Below, piece by piece: positions 7,470 through 14,732 of a stretch of DNA of 23,206 nt (position 1 is its first letter; each line of letters starts with the position of its first letter). The stretch covers positions 1-23,206 of the IMG/VR virus record IMGVR_UViG_3300048930_000669. One strand, given 5' to 3'. Source of the DNA: a virus. A program made the translations under genes and the position numbers. The notes under the pieces are model-generated. The model was not told where the DNA came from, did no database searches, and saw nothing but the letters and a program-made list of their open reading frames with translations.

Positions 7470-7871
7470 ATGAACCAAGCCATCGAAGATTACCTGGCCG
7501 GGCTGTTCACCTCCGCGCAGATCGTTCCCGCGCCCGAGGTTTTCACCGGAACATCCTCCGACATCCGCACGCCCGAATCCCACGCGATTCTTGTGCTGGC
7601 AGACTCGATTGAAAACGTGGTTGGCCCGCTGCACCGGGCGACGGTCAAGATTCTCGTTTCGTCACCCACCGACGACCGGGCACAACACGCCGCGCTCGCC
7701 CATGCGGTGAAGGGCATCATGGAAGGTTCGCTGCCTGCGGCGAATGGATTCACCATCGGCGGATTCAGGACGAAAGCCAACTCGACCGCCGTGACGGACG
7801 ATGACCGGTGGCTGACCACCATCGAGGGGATTCTCGGGGTGGACTGGACGCCGGTTGACAACGCGCCGTAA
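7470..7871 (+). CDS. Tail terminator candidate (gpU-like position)
   Basis: A 133-residue protein between the FII-like connector and the tail-tube candidates; lambda gpU, the ring that ends tail polymerisation, has 131 residues and a similar position. It has an N-terminal helix (IEDYLAGLFTSA), a central strand (RATVKILVSSPTDD), a helix (AQHAALAHAVKGIMEGS) and a C-terminal strand set (DRWLTTIEGILGVDWTP). This is the alpha/beta order common to phage tail-completion and terminator proteins that act on 'p..n.f.I......tr.......r...i...g'. No diagnostic motif is present. The leader, AAATCACCATC before the ATG, has no Shine-Dalgarno sequence. Confidence 0.5.
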   Translation: MNQAIEDYLAGLFTSAQIVPAPEVFTGTSSDIRTPESHAILVLADSIENVVGPLHRATVKILVSSPTDDRAQHAALAHAVKGIMEGSLPAANGFTIGGFRTKANSTAVTDDDRWLTTIEGILGVDWTPVDNAP

Positions 7872-7876
7872 GCGTC

Positions 7877-8191
7877 ATGCCCGCCACTTTCGGAGTCACC
7901 AACCTGCACGGACTCGCGCCCGCCACCGGCCATGCCCAGGAGGCATCCGCCGATGCATCCATTGAAGTGGCCACCCTTCGCGACTCGTTCGGCGTGACCG
8001 TGGTGGCGAAGCCCAAAAAGCTCATCACCCGCAGCATCACGCTGTCCGGCAAAGGCACCGTGAATTTCGGCGATGTCGCCGCTGGGGCGATCACCAAGGG
8101 TGCGTCCTTTGTGACCTCCGTCAAGGTGACCGAAAGCAATGACGACTTCCCGTCCTTTGAAATCCAAGCCGTCGCCTACGACGACATCTAA
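7877..8191 (+). CDS. Small tail-tube-like protein, copy 1
   Basis: A 104-residue beta-rich protein. It shares an order of elements with the next gene: a start MPA.F, a strand-turn SITLSGKGTV (next gene SFTIKGRGVA), a G-A-rich turn, FVTSVKVTESNDDFPSFEI (next gene IITSVKNSQTNEDYNSFEV) and a short end. The two are therefore tandem paralogues. Their place between the U-like gene and the G/T chaperone is where lambda has the tail tube gene V. A sandwich of about 100 residues is small for a tube protein but possible. No known family is recognised with certainty. TTGACA (7855-7860) lies 16 bases before the ATG, within the end of the upstream gene. Confidence 0.5.
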   Translation: MPATFGVTNLHGLAPATGHAQEASADASIEVATLRDSFGVTVVAKPKKLITRSITLSGKGTVNFGDVAAGAITKGASFVTSVKVTESNDDFPSFEIQAVAYDDI

Positions 8192-8199
8192 CTACTTCC

Positions 8200-8535
8200 A
8201 TGCCCGCCGCGTTCAACGAAATCGGAGTCAAGTGCGTCACCGCCGCCCTCGTGGAGAGTGTGGATGTGCAGAAGCAGCTTGAGCACAAGATCATCAAGAA
8301 GAACGACGGCGCGTTCGAGACGGGCAACCGCTACGACCCGTCCTTCAGCTTCACCATCAAGGGCCGGGGTGTCGCCGACGAAGCTCTCCTTGGTGGTGCC
8401 TCCGCTGCCTACGTTCCCGAGCAGATCACGGGCGGCACCACCATCATCACGTCCGTAAAAAACTCCCAGACCAACGAGGACTACAACTCGTTCGAGGTGT
8501 CCGGAGTGAACCACCCCGCCGCGAGCGCGGCATGA
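8200..8535 (+). CDS. Small tail-tube-like protein, copy 2 (paralogue)
   Basis: A 111-residue paralogue of the preceding gene, eight bases downstream. FTIKGRG, GTTIITSVKNSQTNEDYN and SFEVSGV align with equivalent parts of copy 1; identity is low to moderate, so the duplication is old or the copies have diverged in function. One copy may form the tube and the other an adaptor at either end, or both may co-assemble. It has an Ala-rich C-terminal end (HPAASAA). The start ATG has no Shine-Dalgarno sequence (leader CTACTTCC). Function is inferred only from position and the likely beta-sandwich fold. Confidence 0.5.
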   Translation: MPAAFNEIGVKCVTAALVESVDVQKQLEHKIIKKNDGAFETGNRYDPSFSFTIKGRGVADEALLGGASAAYVPEQITGGTTIITSVKNSQTNEDYNSFEVSGVNHPAASAA

Positions 8536-8566
8536 CGCATCCAACAGATCACCCGAGAAATCACCC

Positions 8567-9034
8567 ATGAAAGAAGGAATCACCATCAGCGTCGTGCGCG
8601 ATCACGACACGAAACCCACCGAAAGCCGCAACACCCGCCTGGTCGCGGCGGCGCTCGCCAGCGGCGGCATGTTTGCCACCGAAGCCGCATTCTCCGACAC
8701 GGTCGAACAGACGCCCAACGGCGCGAAACGCACCGTCACCTGGTTGATGGACGGCGCGGCGAAACTTCGCTTCGAACCCATCGAAGGCGAGGAAAGCATC
8801 ACGTTCGACGAGTTTCGCAAGCGATACGAGTCGCTCGAATGGTGCGAGGCCAACGCCAACCACCCCATCGCCTACTTACGGGCGATGAATGACCAGCACA
8901 ACCGGCTGCTCGACAAGGTGAAAACCATGCGCCCGATGCTTCTCATTCGCAAAGGCAAGCGCATCGCCATCGTCCCGAGTGGATCCGACGAGGCGAGCAA
9001 GGCCCGACGCGACCAAATCCTAGCCGAATTCTGA
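8567..9034 (+). CDS. Unknown phage protein upstream of the tail chaperone
   Basis: A 155-residue protein that I do not recognise. It reads as alpha/beta: an N-terminal strand (ITISVVRDHD), a helix (TRLVAAALASGGMFAT), a strand (AKRTVTWLMDG), an acidic turn with FDEFRKRYESLEW, a helix (HPIAYLRAMNDQHNRLLDKV) and a basic strand pair (LLIRKGKRIAIVP). No signal peptide or membrane segment. It lies 31 bases after the second tube-like gene and five bases before the G-like chaperone, so it is probably expressed with the tail genes and may be a tail assembly factor. Confidence 0.6.
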   Translation: MKEGITISVVRDHDTKPTESRNTRLVAAALASGGMFATEAAFSDTVEQTPNGAKRTVTWLMDGAAKLRFEPIEGEESITFDEFRKRYESLEWCEANANHPIAYLRAMNDQHNRLLDKVKTMRPMLLIRKGKRIAIVPSGSDEASKARRDQILAEF

Positions 9035-9039
9035 AATCC

Positions 9040-9459
9040 ATGAACGACCGCGAACACAACCTTGCCCTTGGCATGATCGACAACGGAGAACGCCAGATCG
9101 GCGGCATCAAGCTGCGTCCATTCTCTTTCGGTTCGATGCAACTGGCCTATCTCTTCAAGCTCACCACGTTCACACGGCAAAAGGATGATCCTCCGCTGGA
9201 ACTCGATGACGTGGAGGAAAGCCGCCAGATCATGACCTTCGCCTGGATGCAGTCTGCCGATGAGGATGAGATTTCGGATGCGATCAAGAACGACACCGTG
9301 GATCGTTGCGTGCTCAAGTTCTCGTTCGGCGTTACTTTCGACATGCTTCCCGCGCTGATGGACGAGATCAACCGGATAGGCGAAATGGTCGCCGCTTCCA
9401 GCGTGCGCGTCGAAAGCAAGTATCCGTCGAGTGACGACGACGCGCCGGGAAAGTCCTGA
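9040..9459 (+). CDS. Tail assembly chaperone G-like (unshifted product)
   Basis: A 139-residue protein whose length (lambda gpG 140), acidic helical character (LELDDVEESRQIMTF, DEDEISDAIKND) and position immediately before the minor-tail and tape-measure genes match lambda gpG, which coats the tape measure during tail assembly and is absent from the finished tail. The last codons contain GGGAAAG (9447-9453) in the correct phase for a -1 shift, six bases before the TGA. Most ribosomes would end here and make the short form. The assignment is based on size, position and the frameshift signal, a combination that is characteristic even when sequence similarity is absent. Confidence 0.8.
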   Translation: MNDREHNLALGMIDNGERQIGGIKLRPFSFGSMQLAYLFKLTTFTRQKDDPPLELDDVEESRQIMTFAWMQSADEDEISDAIKNDTVDRCVLKFSFGVTFDMLPALMDEINRIGEMVAASSVRVESKYPSSDDDAPGKS

Positions 9460-9701
9460 ACCCCGGCTGGCTGGCGGCGGCAGTCTATACCATCGCCAAG
9501 GACACCGGCTGGCACGAGGACTTCATCATCTGGAAACTCCCGATGGCGCGTGCCCTTCAGTATTACCACTGCGCGTTGCAGGCGGCGAACCTCTGGACGC
9601 TTGAGCCACCGACCGAAGAGGCGATCCAGGCACTCGCGCCCGACGAGATGATCAGCCTGATCGACCGCATGGTTGACGATGGCGACGATGACGATGGGTG
9701 A
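9040..9701 (+). CDS. Tail assembly chaperone G-T fusion by -1 frameshift
   Basis: Reading 9040-9453 in frame and continuing after a one-base backward shift from 9453 to the TGA at 9699-9701 gives 138 + 82 = 220 residues. The T part has no plausible start of its own near its beginning but reads like real protein (GWLAAAVYTIAKDTGWHEDF, then MARALQYYHCALQAANLW, with a strongly acidic end). It is helical and Trp-rich, and LxxAxxYH-like helices are usual in the shifted part of chaperones. In lambda the G-T form recruits tail-tube subunits to the chaperone-coated tape measure. The T part here (82) is shorter than in lambda (144). Confidence 0.8.
9447..9453 (+). promoter_or_regulatory. -1 ribosomal frameshift slippery heptamer GGGAAAG
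   Basis: In the G-like frame the codons read CCG GGA AAG TCC TGA, so the heptamer is phased as G GGA AAG, which allows both tRNAs to re-pair as GGG AAA. This is the same heptamer used by lambda between genes G and T. A 6-bp inverted repeat (GCCGGG 9444-9449 with CCCGGC 9462-9467) encloses the site; because it overlaps the heptamer, it may not act as a classical downstream stimulator. Confidence 0.85.
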
Positions 9702-10368
9702 TGAGGTGAAATTCGATCTTCATGTGGAAGAGTTCCAGCGGGCTGCCGACCGCCTTGCAGCCTACTCGAAGCGGGACGGCGAGACGTTCATGAAAGAACA
9801 GGTCCGCGGATTCATCCGGCACTTGCTCGATTTCACGCCACCGAGCCGTGGCAGCACACGCGGGGTGAAGGCAAAGAAACTCGGAGAGCAGGCAATTGTG
9901 GGCGACATCCGCGCCGTGTTTCGCGGCGTGTCCGATCCGAAGCGTGCCGATGTGGATTCGTTGGCGCAAATGCGCTCGGTAATCAAATCGCGCCGGAAGA
10001 GCGGCAGCATGCGCGTGGCCAAGGGTGGCACCAAGCTCAAGGCCCCGCGTGCGCTGATCGCGGAACTGATCAAGGCGAAGAAGGCGCGTGTCGGTTATCT
10101 CGCATCGGCGTGGGCGACGGCGGCGCGAAGTGTCGGGAAAATTCGCGTGCCCGGGTGGGTGTCGCGCCACGCCGCGCCTGGCAGCACCGACATCCAGGTG
10201 AGGGAGGGCGAGATCAGCGCGTCGATCACCAACGCCGTGGAGTGGTCATCCAAGGTCAACGGCCTGCGGGCACGGGTGAATGCCGCGCTCCGCGTCCAGA
10301 CCCGCGCCATGGAAAAGCGGCTGCTCTACTTCTTCGCCAACGTGAAGGGGAAGTCCGGCTTCGATTGA
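9679..10368 (+). CDS. Minor tail protein candidate (HK97 gp10-like)
   Basis: A protein of about 225-231 residues starting inside the T frame. Starts in the same frame are TTG 9673, ATG 9679, 9688 and 9694; ATG 9694, overlapping the T stop, gives the most usual spacing, but the choice is open. Features: an N-terminal helix region (EEFQRAADRLAAYSKRDGETF), FTPPSRGST, which recalls the TPvdTGrLr passage of HK97 gp10-type tail proteins, a basic middle (KKLGEQAIV; IKSRRKSGSMRVAKGG) and a C-terminal helix (ARVNAALRVQTRAMEKRLLYFFA). Its position between chaperone and tape measure differs from lambda, where the tape measure follows directly. The family link is tentative. Confidence 0.5.
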   Translation: MATMTMGDEVKFDLHVEEFQRAADRLAAYSKRDGETFMKEQVRGFIRHLLDFTPPSRGSTRGVKAKKLGEQAIVGDIRAVFRGVSDPKRADVDSLAQMRSVIKSRRKSGSMRVAKGGTKLKAPRALIAELIKAKKARVGYLASAWATAARSVGKIRVPGWVSRHAAPGSTDIQVREGEISASITNAVEWSSKVNGLRARVNAALRVQTRAMEKRLLYFFANVKGKSGFD

Positions 10369-10386
10369 CATGCCACCCGTGTCCGA

Positions 10387-12081
10387 ATGGCGAAGCTCAC
10401 CGCACTGCTGACACTCAACACGGCTGGTTTCCAGTCGGCGTTGAAAAGCGCCAAGTCGGCGACGGGTGGTCTCAAGAACTCGATGGCCGGCATGTCGTCG
10501 GGAGCCTCCAAGGGATTCGCGTCGATGGGCAGTGCCATGAAATCCGTGGCGAAGGGGACGGCGGTTGTCGCCGCTGCCGTGGCCGCTGCGGGTGCTGCGG
10601 TTGGCGCACTCACCTACAAGCTGATCCTCTCGGGCGAAGCGGCGAACTCCGCCGACGCCCGCGTCCGCAACATCGCCAAGTCGATGGGGCTGTTCGGCGA
10701 CCAGTCCGATGCGGTGGCCGAACGGCTCAACAATCTCGCGGACAAGATCGAGTTGCAGACCGGCATGGACGGCAATGCGATCCAGATGACCCAGGCGAAA
10801 CTTCTCACCTTCAAGGAACTCGCAGAAACCGCTGACGAAGTGGGCGGCAATTTCGACCGGGCCACCCAGGCTGCGGTGGACATGGCGGCGGCCGGATTCG
10901 GAACTGCTGAACAGAACGCCGTGCAACTCGGCAAGGCACTCAATGATCCGATCACCGGACTGGCGGCATTGCGGCGATCCGGCATCACCTTCACCGAAGG
11001 GGAAAAGGCGAAGATTAAGACCTTGGTCGAATCCAACCGGATGCACGAGGCGCAGGCTCTGGTGCTCGCCGCCATCGAGAAGCAGGTCGGCGGCACGGCA
11101 GCGGCGACCGCGGATGCGTCCGTCCAGATCAAGGCCGCGCTCTCGCAGGGATTCGAGGAAGTGGGCAGGCCGCTTGCCGACGCGCTCGCCTCGCTCACGC
11201 CGCAGTTCCTCGAATTCGTGGAAATGGCCAAGCCCAAGCTGGCCGAAGCCGGACAGTTTCTGGTGGCGATCTTCCGCAGCGGCGAGGCGCTCAATCTCGT
11301 CTGGTCGTCGCTCAAGTTGGCGTTCGCCCAGAGCGTGAATTTCCTGTGGGCCACCCTGCGGGCGACTATCGCCGCCACCGGGCAATACATCGTCGAGTAT
11401 TTCAAGACTGCGGTGACCTACTTCGAAATTCTCACCACCTCCGAGTTCTGGAGCGGCATGGGCAACGCCATCATCGGGATTTTCCTCTCCGCGATCAGTT
11501 TCCTGCAGAAGGGATTCGCTGAGATCATCGAAATCGCCCGTCCGCTCGCCGAGTTGTTCGGCAAGGACGCGGCGCTCGACGGCATCCAGAAGACGATCCG
11601 CCAGAGTGCCTCGATCCTCGATGAAGACGCGGCGGCTCGGTTCTCGACGGCCGGCGACCTGCTGGAACCTGCCGCGCAGAAGATCGCTGAACGCCTTGCC
11701 GAAGCCGGGGAGAACGTGAAGACCCGCTTCAATGAGACCTTCGCCAACACCGCGGAGGCCATCGACACGTCCGGCATGAAGCGCAAGTTCGGCGAGACCG
11801 TTCAGCGTATCAAGGACGCGATCCCACCGGCCAAGGAAGGGAAGAAGGTCGGAACGGGGGCACCGGCACCCGAGAAGCCAAAAGGCCCGGCAACCATTGC
11901 CGGTGGCGGCAGTGCGGCTCTCGGTGGCTTTGCCCAATCCATGAACATGCTCTTCGGGCGCAGCGCGAATGCCGGGTTGCTGGAGGAAAACAAGCGGCAG
12001 ACCGACTGGCTCAAGAAGATCCACGAGAACACCAAGAGCAGGGGCACCACCACGACACCGGGGGAGGCGGTTTTTGCGTAG
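10387..12081 (+). CDS. Tail tape measure protein
   Basis: A 564-residue protein that sets tail length and is ejected with the DNA. An N-terminal Ala/Ser/Gly-rich helical region (about 18-55) is followed by a hydrophobic stretch (about 58-80). Then comes the conserved tape-measure passage: NDPITGLAALRRSGITFT (186-203), EKAKIKTLVES and EAQALVLAAIEKQVGGTAAA (221-240). This matches phage tail-length proteins of the PF06791 type. More hydrophobic helices lie near 300-330 and 355-375. The C-terminal end is helical, with a Pro/Gly-rich linker near 480-510. At about 0.15 nm per residue the length predicts a rather short tail, near 85 nm. TTGACA lies 16 bases before the ATG. Confidence 0.9.
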   Translation: MAKLTALLTLNTAGFQSALKSAKSATGGLKNSMAGMSSGASKGFASMGSAMKSVAKGTAVVAAAVAAAGAAVGALTYKLILSGEAANSADARVRNIAKSMGLFGDQSDAVAERLNNLADKIELQTGMDGNAIQMTQAKLLTFKELAETADEVGGNFDRATQAAVDMAAAGFGTAEQNAVQLGKALNDPITGLAALRRSGITFTEGEKAKIKTLVESNRMHEAQALVLAAIEKQVGGTAAATADASVQIKAALSQGFEEVGRPLADALASLTPQFLEFVEMAKPKLAEAGQFLVAIFRSGEALNLVWSSLKLAFAQSVNFLWATLRATIAATGQYIVEYFKTAVTYFEILTTSEFWSGMGNAIIGIFLSAISFLQKGFAEIIEIARPLAELFGKDAALDGIQKTIRQSASILDEDAAARFSTAGDLLEPAAQKIAERLAEAGENVKTRFNETFANTAEAIDTSGMKRKFGETVQRIKDAIPPAKEGKKVGTGAPAPEKPKGPATIAGGGSAALGGFAQSMNMLFGRSANAGLLEENKRQTDWLKKIHENTKSRGTTTTPGEAVFA

Positions 12082-12084
12082 GCC

Positions 12085-12816
12085 ATGGCTGAGAACACCA
12101 TCCTCGAAGGCGCGAGCGGCGGCAGGGACGAAAACATGATTTCGACATTCGCCGTGTCGTATCACGCCAAGAGCATCGGCGAAGTCACCACGGTCGGGCA
12201 TGCGCGGTTTCACGGGCTGGTCGAACAGGGACGGACCTGGCAGGCGCTCAACGACGGCACCGACGGGTGGCTCGTCACCGTCACCTACAAGGGATACGCG
12301 GGTGACGAGGAACCCGAACCTGCGGAAACCGAACAGTGGAACCTTGGCTTCGACTTTTCCGAGGAACCCATCGAATCGCATCCAAACCTCAAAGCGATCA
12401 AGGACACCTACGGCGGCTATTACGAAGAACCGGGCGGCCCGCTCAAGTTCCCCGAGTTCATGCCGAAGGAGGCCAAGGGCAAGGGCGGCCTGGGTGGCAA
12501 GAGCAAAGCCAAGCCGGGAGAGAAGAACCCGATGTTCGGCACTTCGACCTATGCCGTGATGACCGCGCGCGTCACCCGAACCTGGTCGTCGAAGCAGATT
12601 CCGAAGAACGCGATCAACGACATCGGCAAAGTCTATACCAGCATCCCGGGAGCGCCGGACTCGATTGCGGAGGTCGATTTCGGCAGCCGCACCTGGATGG
12701 CGATGCCGCCGAAGATTTCGCAGAACGGCGATGTCTGGCGCATCGAGAACGAGTGGCTGCTCTCGCCGCCGAGCGGATGGGTCGAGGAGGTCTATGAGAA
12801 AGCCAGCAAGCAATGA
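12085..12816 (+). CDS. Unknown tail protein after the tape measure
   Basis: A 243-residue protein that I do not recognise. It is rich in Trp, Tyr and Gly with predicted strands (ISTFAVSYHAKS, GWLVTVTYKGY, YAVMTARVTRTWSS, SRTWMAMPPKIS, VWRIENEWLLSPPSGW) and a basic Lys/Gly loop (EAKGKGGLGGKSKAK) near 130-148. No cysteine pair, signal peptide or membrane segment is seen. Three bases separate it from the tape measure and it overlaps the next gene (ATGA), so it is co-translated with tail-tip genes. By position it would be a distal-tail or baseplate-hub protein (the place of lambda M/L). Confidence 0.6.
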   Translation: MAENTILEGASGGRDENMISTFAVSYHAKSIGEVTTVGHARFHGLVEQGRTWQALNDGTDGWLVTVTYKGYAGDEEPEPAETEQWNLGFDFSEEPIESHPNLKAIKDTYGGYYEEPGGPLKFPEFMPKEAKGKGGLGGKSKAKPGEKNPMFGTSTYAVMTARVTRTWSSKQIPKNAINDIGKVYTSIPGAPDSIAEVDFGSRTWMAMPPKISQNGDVWRIENEWLLSPPSGWVEEVYEKASKQ

Positions 12817-13493
12817 CGACGCGTGAGATCAAAGTGCGCAAGGGCGAGAAGGTCCGCGATGCGTGGGAACGCCTCATGCGGTGGGTCGATTCGCTCAAAA
12901 TCGTCCCCGACGACGGGATCGACGTGCGTGTCACGCCTCACGGGACCATCGTGCGAGTCCGCGACAACCAGATGTTCCACCATCCGTTCCGCGTGATGGT
13001 GAGCGGATCATCGGTGCGTGTCGCGCCCGGGACCGTGAACGACCTGATCCCCGTCATTACCGAGAATGGACAGAAACGCCGCATCGACAACCGCGACAGG
13101 GACGGCAACCGCGAAACCGGAAAGGATTATCCAGCGCTCAAGCTGGATCCGAAAAAGGCATCCAAGGACGGGCGGATTTACATTTCGCTCAAGGTGAAGC
13201 AATCGGTGAGCGGGGGGATTTCCGGCGTGAAGGAAAACAAGGCCGGCGAGCAGGTGAGTGAGAACGTCGAAATCATTCAGACCGACTCTGCCAAAGGACC
13301 GCTCGATGGATTCGGCTACTATCCGCTCGCGTTCCTCCGGGCATCGGCAGACAGCAGCTCCATCGAGGAGGTGTTCCAGATCGTTCACCACAACATCCGC
13401 TACGAGTTCCAGGAACGCCGACCGAGCGAAGCTGATCTCAAAAAAGACCCGAACGCGAAAGCCGTCGGTCGCCACCTGTTCATCCCGACATGA
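12813..13493 (+). CDS. Unknown tail-tip protein
   Basis: A 226-residue protein, not recognised. The N-terminal half is basic and beta-rich (DGIDVRVTPHGTIVRVRDN, FRVMVSGSSVRVAPGTVNDLIP). A polar Arg/Asp-rich segment (RRIDNRDRDGNRETGKDY) is followed by strands (GRIYISLKVKQSVSGG, VSENVEIIQTDS) and a C-terminal helix-strand (SSSIEEVFQIVHHNIRYEF). Sequences of the 'F.v...g..v.v.pG.vn..ip.i' type occur in phage tail-tip and fibre-attachment proteins, which fits the position. It starts and ends with 4-base ATGA overlaps to both neighbours, suggesting fixed stoichiometry with them. Confidence 0.6.
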   Translation: MTTREIKVRKGEKVRDAWERLMRWVDSLKIVPDDGIDVRVTPHGTIVRVRDNQMFHHPFRVMVSGSSVRVAPGTVNDLIPVITENGQKRRIDNRDRDGNRETGKDYPALKLDPKKASKDGRIYISLKVKQSVSGGISGVKENKAGEQVSENVEIIQTDSAKGPLDGFGYYPLAFLRASADSSSIEEVFQIVHHNIRYEFQERRPSEADLKKDPNAKAVGRHLFIPT

Positions 13494-14542
13494 AGCGCAA
13501 AGTCCCCATCATCAATCACAAGACATGGAACGCCATGATCGACGAGGTGTCGCGGCGGCTTCCGCTGCGGTTCGTGAGAACGTCGCGGCGTTGGGTCCAT
13601 CCATGGACCATCGTGCCGGAATGGAGCGATGTTTCCGAAAGCTGGGTGTTCCGCATCCGCCCCGGCTTCGTCAACGGAGTGGAACCGGAAATCTCCACGC
13701 TGGCCAAGCTCGCCACCGAGCGCACTCTTTCTCGGATCGAGGAGGAAACCGGATCGCGCCCGGAGAAGGATCAACCGGTGGATGCCCTTATAACCGAGTC
13801 GCCTCAGATCATGGTTCCGGGCACCCGCATCATCGGCAAGGGGGCGGATGCCGAATCGGTTTCGGTGTCGATGTCGGGGAACATCGCCGTTGAGTTCGAG
13901 GCCGTGCCCGAGTACTTCATCCAGTTCGGCGTGACTGATGAAAAGGTCGTGTTCCAAGGCAACCTCAATTCCGGCATCCAAGAGGTCCAATACGAATCGG
14001 CCAGCGATCCGCCATTGCTTCGGGCCTGCGACGTGGTGCTCTATGTGGACCGTGCCGCGGCCAAGTTCGATGTCATCCAGGGCAATCCATTCCTCGACAG
14101 TTACAGTGCGCTGCTCGTGATCAACTATGGGAGATCCAGCCCTGCGCGGAAACGTCCGTGGCTGACCGTGACGAGCAAATACAAGCCCATCGCAGAGGTC
14201 GATATGGGAAACCTGCTGGAAGGGAAAGCCGACCCGGAGTTCGATGCCATCAAGATCGCCACGATCTATTTCCTTTCGCCGCCGAAGTTCTCACCCGACA
14301 TGCCGATGGATGACACCTGGACGGCGTTCGTGAAGCATGACCAGTTCTGGAACCTCTGCCACGCACCGCAGCGCATCCCTGATCCGACACCCATTGATCC
14401 GATCCGCCTGCGAACCGGTCTTCTTGGCGGCATCGCGGATTCGATATTCAGCAGCCTGCTCGCTCCGAACAACGACGCGTTCAACGAAGCGTTGCAAGTG
14501 CTGCGCAACCGCAATCTGGCAGGGAGGTTCTGGTCGCTATGA
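13490..14542 (+). CDS. Unknown tail-tip or baseplate protein
   Basis: A 350-residue protein that I cannot place in a family. It begins with a basic, Trp-containing stretch (RRLPLRFVRTSRRWVHPW) and has strand-rich parts (SWVFRIRPGFVNG, ESVSVSMSGNIAVEFEAVPEYFIQFG, KVVFQGNLNSGIQEVQY) and a mixed C-terminal region (TIYFLSPPKFSPDMPMDDTW). It ends with a helix (NNDAFNEALQVLRNRNLAGRFW). No transmembrane helix, signal or metal site is seen. Overlapping starts with both neighbours place it in one translational block with the tail-tip genes, about where lambda has the hub genes K, I and J. None of the lambda signatures (NlpC/P60 or MPN for K, fibronectin repeats for J) are visible. Confidence 0.6.
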   Translation: MKRKVPIINHKTWNAMIDEVSRRLPLRFVRTSRRWVHPWTIVPEWSDVSESWVFRIRPGFVNGVEPEISTLAKLATERTLSRIEEETGSRPEKDQPVDALITESPQIMVPGTRIIGKGADAESVSVSMSGNIAVEFEAVPEYFIQFGVTDEKVVFQGNLNSGIQEVQYESASDPPLLRACDVVLYVDRAAAKFDVIQGNPFLDSYSALLVINYGRSSPARKRPWLTVTSKYKPIAEVDMGNLLEGKADPEFDAIKIATIYFLSPPKFSPDMPMDDTWTAFVKHDQFWNLCHAPQRIPDPTPIDPIRLRTGLLGGIADSIFSSLLAPNNDAFNEALQVLRNRNLAGRFWSL

Positions 14543-14700
14543 GTGATGAAACCAAAGACGGCTTCGGGCTGAACAAGGAAGAGCGCCTACTTGCCAAGCG
14601 TCTGGGCAAGGAAGAGGAGGAAGCCGAGCAGGCAGCCGGGTTGGAACCGCCGTTTCCCTACGTCATGACCAAGTTCGACGCGGCGTATTTCGAGCTGTGA
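14539..14700 (+). CDS. Small charged protein, 53 residues
   Basis: A short ORF starting in the stop of the previous gene (ATGA) and ending 32 bases before the fibre gene. The product begins MSDETKDGFGLNKEERLL, continues with a highly charged helix (AKRLGKEEEEAEQAAG) and ends PPFPYVMTKFDAAYFEL. The overlapping start, clean reading frame and lack of any competing gene in this interval support coding. Function is unknown; it may be a small adaptor or assembly helper for the fibre protein. Confidence 0.6.
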   Translation: MSDETKDGFGLNKEERLLAKRLGKEEEEAEQAAGLEPPFPYVMTKFDAAYFEL

Positions 14701-14732
14701 GTTGACGCGGCGGGCATGGGCAGGACATCCCC

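Noticed and set aside
10246-12813. 855-codon open frame on the minus strand
   Set aside because: It lies wholly opposite the tape measure and neighbouring genes, is explained by GC-rich codon bias, and its translation (Arg/Leu/Gly/His-rich) shows no domain. The + strand proteins have clear family motifs.
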